40,034 nt of DNA from contig JBGUTC010000006.1 in NCBI GenBank assembly GCA_045132895.1, positions 1-40,034 on the forward strand, written 5' to 3'. The notes below the pieces were generated by a model, which saw nothing but the letters and a program-made list of their open reading frames with translations, ran no database searches and was not told the DNA's origin. Origin of the DNA: UMGS755 sp045132895. GTDB taxonomy: Bacteria > Bacillota > Clostridia > UBA1381 > UBA9506. Positions 34,643 through 40,034 of this stretch are shown here, piece by piece; the stretch's first letter is position 1; each line of letters opens with the position of its first letter. The position numbers and the translations under genes were made by a program.

Positions 34643-34658
34643 ACCTATTTAAGGGAAC

Positions 34659-34678
34659 AGCAGAGGGAGTACTCTGCT
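34659..34678 (-). other. Second hairpin in the giant-lyase mRNA leader
   Basis: AGCAGAG (34659-34665), 6-base loop, CTCTGCT (34672-34678). It lies 16 bases from the stronger hairpin. Both fall between the promoter at 34707-34735 and the start codon at 34492, with only unstructured AT-rich sequence otherwise. Confidence 0.65.
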
Positions 34679-34706
34679 ATAAAAGAGAGACTATAGGATC
34701 AATATA

Positions 34707-34735
34707 ATTGTATCAGAAAATCAACAATTACTCAA
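34707..34735 (-). promoter_or_regulatory. Putative own promoter of the giant lyase gene
   Basis: On the minus strand: TTGAGT (34730-34735, overlapping the stop codon of the upstream gene), 17 bases, TACAAT (34707-34712). It implies a leader of about 210 bases that contains both hairpins. Confidence 0.5.
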
Positions 34736-37505
34736 CCACAAAATTCGCTGCCAAAGGCTGCAGTTCGCTATTCCATAAGTAAACCTGCTTACCTGCCCAA
34801 TCTTCAGCATCCAGACTATAAACCTTACCTGCTTCAATAAGGAAGTTAAGGTCATCCAAGGTACTCAGAACAGTTCCGCCTTCACCGTAGGTAACGAACG
34901 CCAGATAGCCTTCCTGTGTGTTACCTGCTGCAAACTTAATTTTGTTTTCAACACCGGTTTTTACATTAACAGAAACATCTTCGATGCAGTAAGTACCGCT
35001 GTTGGCTGTTGCTCCATAGTAACCATCAAGTTCCGGATAACCGGCAAACGTGATGTTTGTAACCGAGGCACTGTTTTTGTCATTAAACCGATAATTGTCA
35101 ACCGCTAGAACATCATTAATCCAAAGAGAAACAGTTCCGTCAAAGGAGTTAAAATGAGCCTTAATCTTTAAGTTATACTGCGCATTGCAACCGGCAGTTG
35201 TTAAAGCGTTCACTGTACCGTTTCCATCGGACATCATTGATACTTCCAGATTGTTGATCTGATACTGCCAGTCAACGTACAGAGACCCAATATAAACTCT
35301 TACACGGTCATCATAAATATAATCGCTGGTTTTGGTCGGTCTGCTCAGTTCTGCTTCCAGAACAAAGTCACCGGTTACAGCGCTCTGATCTTCGTTCAGA
35401 TAAACCACGGTATTGGATTCGCTGTTTACAGTAGAAACAGACAATTTCCCATTTGCTAAAGATGTTGTTGCGTTTGCGGTAGGTAATTTAACATGAGCTG
35501 TATCAACGCTTTCACCTGCGAAATCTTCGTGGTAAATGTTTTCCCAGATTTCATTGGAAACCTGCTCTAAAGCACCACCACTGACAGGTTTAAAGATGCG
35601 AACATCTTCAATTCTAACAACACCCGCAAGAGTCGGCGCACCGTCGCCTGTATAGGCACCAAGGCTAACGATTGAGTTATTTGGACGAATGCCGTCAATC
35701 GTTGTAACGAAGTTATCATTAATCCAGAAAGAAACACCGCGACTGTCAAATTTTACTGTAATTTTCATTCCCACCTGAGCATCATAGGCTGCAGTCGAAA
35801 CCGTAACATCTGAATTCCAACCGCTACCATTATGAGCGCGGTAATCAAAGCTATTATAGTTATAATATAACCAGTCGATGTAGAAACTGCCGCCGAAATA
35901 AATTCTGGCACGATTTGTATTTACATCCGCTTTCGGACGGGACATATACACTTCCATTACGTGATCGCCGGTAAACGGAGATGTATCGGAAGAAGACTTA
36001 CCGTACACGGTAACGCCACCTTCTACATTTACCCCTGCGCTGTCAACGGTTGTAACTGTTAAAGCGCCATTTTCCTGAACGCGTGTTGAAACACCGCTTG
36101 CTGCACTGACATGCTTTGCATCAATGGTTGCTCCGTCAAAGTCTTCGTGGTACAGTGTTTCCCAGGCGGTAGAAACGCCGCTTGTCGGTGTTGCATACCA
36201 CTTAAAGTCTTTAACAGAGAAAGAACCGCTACCTGCGCCTTCATCGTAAAACCATAAACCAATATAGTTAACATCACCGGCATTTAAAACATAGGAAGCT
36301 TTATCTTCCATAACCTTTATGATTGGATTATCATTGAAATACAGTTCGATTTCGCCTTTATTGCTGTCATACTTGACAGTAATTTTTGCTTTTGTTTCAG
36401 CCGTACCGTAAAGAGAATCTTGCTCCTGACCGCTTTCGGTTTTCTTATACATAATGAGCTCATTGCCTCTCCAACGGAAATCCGCCACGCTGCCGGAAGA
36501 GCCGGCCAGGTAAAAACCGAAAGCACTAGCGACACTTTTCTCTACCGTAAGTTCAAAAACCATACTGCCGGCATAAGAACTCTGATCCTTATTTAAGTAA
36601 ATTTTTGCAGGATACTGCTCACCGCTACCGGAAAAATTAATAGCGCTGTTTTCATAGGTAGCACCGGTATGGTTTAATTCGATTCTAGAATCCTTCGCGC
36701 CGGAAAAATCATCAGAATAGCCATATTGAACATCTTCAGACAGACTGATAACAGGTTTTTTGCTGCTTGCTTCGACTGTGTAAACGCTCAGATTGTCTAA
36801 TGTAATGTCGCTGATTCTGGATTTATGGCCGTAGGTATCGAACTGGATACGCTGCAGACCGGAAATCTGTAAGTCATCAAAAGAACCGGCAAACTGATCG
36901 TTAATCCACAGATCTAACGTATGGTTGCCAGGATCAACAGCAATGGTCATTTTGATCACATTTGTATCCATATCGAACTGATCGGAAGTGTAAATGTAAT
37001 CATTGGGGCCCTGGCCACCGGCAGTATCGCTGTAGCCAACGAACATTTTAGAAGTATGGGGCTCTTCGTCGTTGGCCTTATAAGACATCAGGCGAATACG
37101 CTCCTCATTAGCTTCTTCATGGGCAGAAGAGCTGCCGAATAAAAAGGCTTCCGCACCCCACCAAGCATCTGTTTTCTCCCAGGTATATTCCACTACGAAT
37201 TTACCGGTCAGGACGCTTTCTTTGTCATTAGCATAGGGATAGAAGTTAACACGGGTACGATCGGTATAATAATCCGTACCTGTTCCGGCTTCAACAAAGT
37301 GAAGCTTGCCGTTTTCCTGCGTTAAGCTGCCGCCGTCTGCTACCTGAATGTCGGAAAAATGTGCCGCATCGATGGTAGTACCGTCAAAGCTGGTTGAATA
37401 AATCATTTCGCCAACTTCGGGAACGGCTTTTGCTTCAGCACCAACGGGGAGAATCATAGTCATCAGCATCATGCTGACAAGAATTAAACCTAAAATTCTT
37501 TTCAT
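34728..37505 (-). CDS. Secreted protein of four LamG-like modules, related to the giant lyase
   Basis: 925 residues. Signal peptide MKRILGLILVSMMLMTMILPVGAEA, then four modules of about 190-215 residues (about 31-240, 255-440, 445-640, 650-850) and a C-terminal tail. Each begins with an (F/Y)xxDF(D/A/S)G-type turn (YSTSFDG, YSDDFSG, YHEDFDG, YHEDFAG) and ends with an IEDV-like strand, as in concanavalin/LamG-type carbohydrate-binding folds. Module 4 shares KTSDYIYDDRxRxYIG, SLWINDV and the YPE(L/F)DGY motif with the second module of the giant lyase, and module 2 matches its first module. There is no enzyme domain and no SLH or sortase anchor. It probably binds polysaccharide next to the lyase; this is inference. 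AGGAGGA precedes the ATG. It lies between the SLH gene and the giant gene on one strand. Confidence 0.85.
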   Translation of the reverse strand: MKRILGLILVSMMLMTMILPVGAEAKAVPEVGEMIYSTSFDGTTIDAAHFSDIQVADGGSLTQENGKLHFVEAGTGTDYYTDRTRVNFYPYANDKESVLTGKFVVEYTWEKTDAWWGAEAFLFGSSSAHEEANEERIRLMSYKANDEEPHTSKMFVGYSDTAGGQGPNDYIYTSDQFDMDTNVIKMTIAVDPGNHTLDLWINDQFAGSFDDLQISGLQRIQFDTYGHKSRISDITLDNLSVYTVEASSKKPVISLSEDVQYGYSDDFSGAKDSRIELNHTGATYENSAINFSGSGEQYPAKIYLNKDQSSYAGSMVFELTVEKSVASAFGFYLAGSSGSVADFRWRGNELIMYKKTESGQEQDSLYGTAETKAKITVKYDSNKGEIELYFNDNPIIKVMEDKASYVLNAGDVNYIGLWFYDEGAGSGSFSVKDFKWYATPTSGVSTAWETLYHEDFDGATIDAKHVSAASGVSTRVQENGALTVTTVDSAGVNVEGGVTVYGKSSSDTSPFTGDHVMEVYMSRPKADVNTNRARIYFGGSFYIDWLYYNYNSFDYRAHNGSGWNSDVTVSTAAYDAQVGMKITVKFDSRGVSFWINDNFVTTIDGIRPNNSIVSLGAYTGDGAPTLAGVVRIEDVRIFKPVSGGALEQVSNEIWENIYHEDFAGESVDTAHVKLPTANATTSLANGKLSVSTVNSESNTVVYLNEDQSAVTGDFVLEAELSRPTKTSDYIYDDRVRVYIGSLYVDWQYQINNLEVSMMSDGNGTVNALTTAGCNAQYNLKIKAHFNSFDGTVSLWINDVLAVDNYRFNDKNSASVTNITFAGYPELDGYYGATANSGTYCIEDVSVNVKTGVENKIKFAAGNTQEGYLAFVTYGEGGTVLSTLDDLNFLIEAGKVYSLDAEDWAGKQVYLWNSELQPLAANFVVE

Positions 37506-37544
37506 TTTAATGTCCTCCTAATTTTATTATTTATTTATATGGGA

Positions 37545-37591
37545 ACACGGCCAGATCATGTGGGCTTGCCGGAAAGCAAGCCGCACCGTGT
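37545..37591 (-). other. Nested hairpin between the SLH gene and the module-only gene
   Basis: Outer arms ACACGG (37545-37550) and CCGTGT (37586-37591) enclose inner arms GGCTTGC (37563-37569) and GCAAGCC (37576-37582). There is no T run on the minus strand, so it may be a processing or stabilising element or a weak attenuator between cotranscribed genes. Confidence 0.55.
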
Positions 37592-37598
37592 CTCATTT

Positions 37599-40034
37599 TT
37601 AATAATCGGTAATAATAACGAAGGCTTTAATGTCGTTATTTTCAATACTCGCCAGGATGCCGTCTGCATCGGCGCCTACCTGAGTGTAGGTGCGGATGTC
37701 ATCAATGCTGCCCGGGGAAATCCAGCCGCCGCGGCGGTCATATTTGTAAACCGTCGGCATGTCCTCATGGAACAGGCGGTATACGTTGGATTTAATGGTT
37801 CCGTTTTCATCATAGGTCAACTGCAGACGGTCTACCATCTGGTTGGAGAAGTAGTCATATACTGCAGGCACGCTGTGGTATGCCAGACCGTAAATACCGG
37901 ACTCAATACCGGAGCCTACGAATACGTTACTGCTGTAGTTATCGCCAAGACCCTGTGCAGATACCAGTTTCAGAATGTTGGTTACCTTACCGGTTCCGTC
38001 TTTGACGTAGCGGATCAGGTCGCCCTTACGCAGGGATTTTGCAACTGTTTCAGCACGGCTGCCGGACTTGGTGGTAACAGTTACCAGGTCTTCGCCGTTC
38101 AGCATTTCAATGCTGTAGACCAGGTCGCCCTCATCGTCAACGGTGTTCAAAACTTCGCCTACGAAGCAAACATCGCCATCGTTGGGAATGGGAACCGTTA
38201 CAGATGCATCCATTTCCGCTTTCACCATCAGAATGTCAACGGGCTCAGTATCGGGATCTTCATAGCCCAGGTCGGGGAAGAAGACGGTTCCGTATACCTT
38301 GTTGCCGGCGGACTCGTCGGTAATCTTAACCTGTACAGAGAAGTTCTCTGTGTTGCTTGCATTTTCAGGTACGCAGATGAACATGGTGCTCTCATCGGTT
38401 GCAAAACCGCGGAGAACGTTCTCGCCACCGAAGGAGAGAATGTCTGCGTTAAAGGCATAGCTGCCGCTGATGCTGCCGGGCAGGGCCGATGTATACAGTT
38501 CACGGATCTGTCCGTCGCTGTTTAAACGGAAGGCTGCCAGGGTTTCTTTTACCTGTGCCGGGTTAACGCTGTTAGCGCTGACCTTCACATCATTTAAATA
38601 GAAGGAAGGTGCACAGTCATAAGTTGCCAGAGCATCGTTCTGGAAATAGTAAGAAATTGTTTCATCGTCGCCGTTTACAACAACTTCTTTCTGGGGAGTC
38701 TGACCGGAAACGGTCTGCAGGGTCAGGCCGGAGCCTAAGCCGCTGCCGTGTTTTGCGTTAATGATGTATGCATACTGGTAGCTGCTCTTAACAGCACCAA
38801 TGCTGCCTACGACCTTGTCGTAGCAATCCAGCACATAGGTTGCTTCTTCATTCACGCCGGGGTCAAAATATGTTGTGCCGTCAGGCTTCTTTGCCAGTTC
38901 ATAGCTTTCGCCGTCAATCTGGATGCCGTCAAGATTCTTAGCGGTGATTTTGCCGCTGATGCTCTTGTCGCTGACGATGGCGGTCATATAATTCTGGTCA
39001 AGGGAAGAGAAAATCGTGATGGCGTTGTCTTTCGCGATGTCGGAAAGAGCAATCGCTTCGCCTGCTGCATTTAACAGCGTGATGGATTTATCATCGTCAT
39101 CAGATTCCAACACAACGGCGTTTCTGCCGTTTAAGGTTGCACGGTCTTTGAAGTAAACCGTCTTGGTTTTCTCGTTAATTTTATCAATAATAAAGCTCTG
39201 CGCTTCTTCGATGAACAGAACGTCCACCTTGCCGTCGTCGTTGGAGTCAACGAAACGGTAACCGCCGTAGATCACGTCGCGCTCGCCGGCAGGAATGTCT
39301 GCCTTGCGGCCGTTATACAGAGTGATCAGGCTGTTGGGTGCCATGGTCAGTTCTTCCAGTTCTTCACCTTCGTCATCGTAAAGAACTGCTTCATCATTGT
39401 TCCATTCAACGTTTTCTGCATCTGCTTCATAGATTACGTTGTCATTGGTCAGGGTAAAGCTCTTGATTCTGTACTTATCTACCGTTTCATCAAGGTAAGC
39501 GTACACAATCAGTTCGCAACCCAGAAAGTCTTCTACGGGCATGTCGCATAACAGTTTCTGTCCTGCAACAAGTACCACACCCTCTTTTAAGGTCGGCTTC
39601 GTAGCTGCCAAACTGCTATGAGCCGTTTCTGTTAAAATACCTCTGAACTGTACCAGATCTTTGCTGTCGGACAAGATTTCCTGCAGGGTGTATACCGCTT
39701 CCGGATAGTTCTGCATGAAATTATAGCCGATGGGCTTTGCGTCCAGGGCGCCGTAGAGCATCTGCGCTACTTCACCGCGGCTGATGGCACTGTTACTTGC
39801 TGTAATACCTTTTAACAGACCAAGTTTGCTTGCCTGTGCCAGGTAGCCGTTGGGGTAACCGCCCATGTTCTCTGCAAAATCGCCGTATCCCAATACGGAT
39901 ACTAAAATCTTTGCTGCTTCAAAATAGCTCACGCTTTTGTCCGGCAGGAATGTGCCGTCGCCCATGCCGTTGACTACGCCTGCCTGTGACAGGGTGGCAA
40001 TCACGTCTTTAGCCCAGTGGTCTTCTGCCACATC
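37599..40034 (-). CDS. SLH-domain surface protein, N-terminus outside window
   Basis: The 811 C-terminal residues are visible and the frame runs to the window edge. It begins inside an SLH repeat (DVAEDHWAKDVIATLSQAGV ... GVVNGMGDGTFLPDKSVSY), followed by a second (about 52-98, GYLAQASKLGLLKGITASNS). A signal peptide and probably another SLH repeat should lie beyond 40034. The remaining 700 residues form a series of small beta modules with acidic loops, including DSNDDGKVDV (about 265), an EF-hand or dockerin-like calcium loop, and DEEGDLVYSIEML. No catalytic motif is seen. Such N-terminal SLH plus long beta-rich body is the usual layout of S-layer structural proteins, so a structural role is likely but not proven. 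Confidence 0.82.
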   Translation of the reverse strand, partial: DVAEDHWAKDVIATLSQAGVVNGMGDGTFLPDKSVSYFEAAKILVSVLGYGDFAENMGGYPNGYLAQASKLGLLKGITASNSAISRGEVAQMLYGALDAKPIGYNFMQNYPEAVYTLQEILSDSKDLVQFRGILTETAHSSLAATKPTLKEGVVLVAGQKLLCDMPVEDFLGCELIVYAYLDETVDKYRIKSFTLTNDNVIYEADAENVEWNNDEAVLYDDEGEELEELTMAPNSLITLYNGRKADIPAGERDVIYGGYRFVDSNDDGKVDVLFIEEAQSFIIDKINEKTKTVYFKDRATLNGRNAVVLESDDDDKSITLLNAAGEAIALSDIAKDNAITIFSSLDQNYMTAIVSDKSISGKITAKNLDGIQIDGESYELAKKPDGTTYFDPGVNEEATYVLDCYDKVVGSIGAVKSSYQYAYIINAKHGSGLGSGLTLQTVSGQTPQKEVVVNGDDETISYYFQNDALATYDCAPSFYLNDVKVSANSVNPAQVKETLAAFRLNSDGQIRELYTSALPGSISGSYAFNADILSFGGENVLRGFATDESTMFICVPENASNTENFSVQVKITDESAGNKVYGTVFFPDLGYEDPDTEPVDILMVKAEMDASVTVPIPNDGDVCFVGEVLNTVDDEGDLVYSIEMLNGEDLVTVTTKSGSRAETVAKSLRKGDLIRYVKDGTGKVTNILKLVSAQGLGDNYSSNVFVGSGIESGIYGLAYHSVPAVYDYFSNQMVDRLQLTYDENGTIKSNVYRLFHEDMPTVYKYDRRGGWISPGSIDDIRTYTQVGADADGILASIENNDIKAFVIITDY

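Noticed and set aside
34617..34678. Calling the giant-lyase leader a known riboswitch
   Set aside because: I could not match the conserved cores of c-di-GMP, glycine, SAM, TPP or other common classes by eye; only simple stems are visible.
37539..38525. A 328-codon open frame on the plus strand opposite the SLH protein
   Set aside because: It is antisense to a clear SLH-protein frame, has no ribosome binding site and gives a Val/Ala/Gly-rich sequence typical of a mirrored codon bias.

Overview
The window looks like chromosomal DNA from an anaerobic, spore-forming member of the Clostridia (Bacillota). The evidence is a SpoIVFA/SpoIVFB-type pair behind a promoter that fits the sigma-E consensus, a SpoVB-like flippase, the [FeFe]-hydrogenase maturase HydF, S-layer homology (SLH) proteins, a MEP-pathway IspG, a tRNA gene with encoded CCA, Gram-positive style ribosome binding sites and many clear sigma-A promoters. 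No phage, insertion sequence, CRISPR array or rRNA was seen.

Layout. 1-888 is the N-terminal part of ispG (minus). At 1119 a small membrane-LysM protein sits behind two identical LexA-type boxes and is probably a YneA-like SOS division inhibitor; tspO follows. From 2141 to 10067 a rightward block encodes a VanW-family wall protein, RadA, NusB, XseA (with no xseB after it), a TtcA-type tRNA thiolase and a secreted NAGPA-type phosphodiester glycosidase. From 10155 to 15481 a leftward block holds secA, a prfB without the usual programmed frameshift, and an SLH-anchored glucosaminidase. gltX (plus) is followed by a leftward DeoR-regulator/MFS-transporter pair. The sporulation pair spoIVFA-spoIVFB (plus) converges on and overlaps a spoVB-like gene (minus). 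hydF follows.

The right part is accessory and surface-oriented. It holds a secreted alanine-rich protein coupled to a 54-residue peptide, a tRNA-Val(GAC), what look like decayed gene remnants, and a Gfo/Idh/MocA oxidoreductase. Three large exported proteins on the minus strand fill the rest: an SLH protein cut by the window edge, a 925-residue protein made of four beta-sandwich-like modules, and a 2535-residue SLH-anchored heparinase II/III-type polysaccharide lyase. The last two share modules, and structured intergenic RNA separates all three genes.

How they fit together. The core genes serve translation (prfB, gltX, tRNA-Val, TtcA), secretion (secA), DNA repair and SOS (radA, xseA, the LysM protein) and sporulation. 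The exported genes suggest a cell surface built on SLH proteins bound to the wall, with peptidoglycan-trimming and polysaccharide-degrading enzymes displayed on it. Protein identities come from reading conserved motifs, not from a database search.
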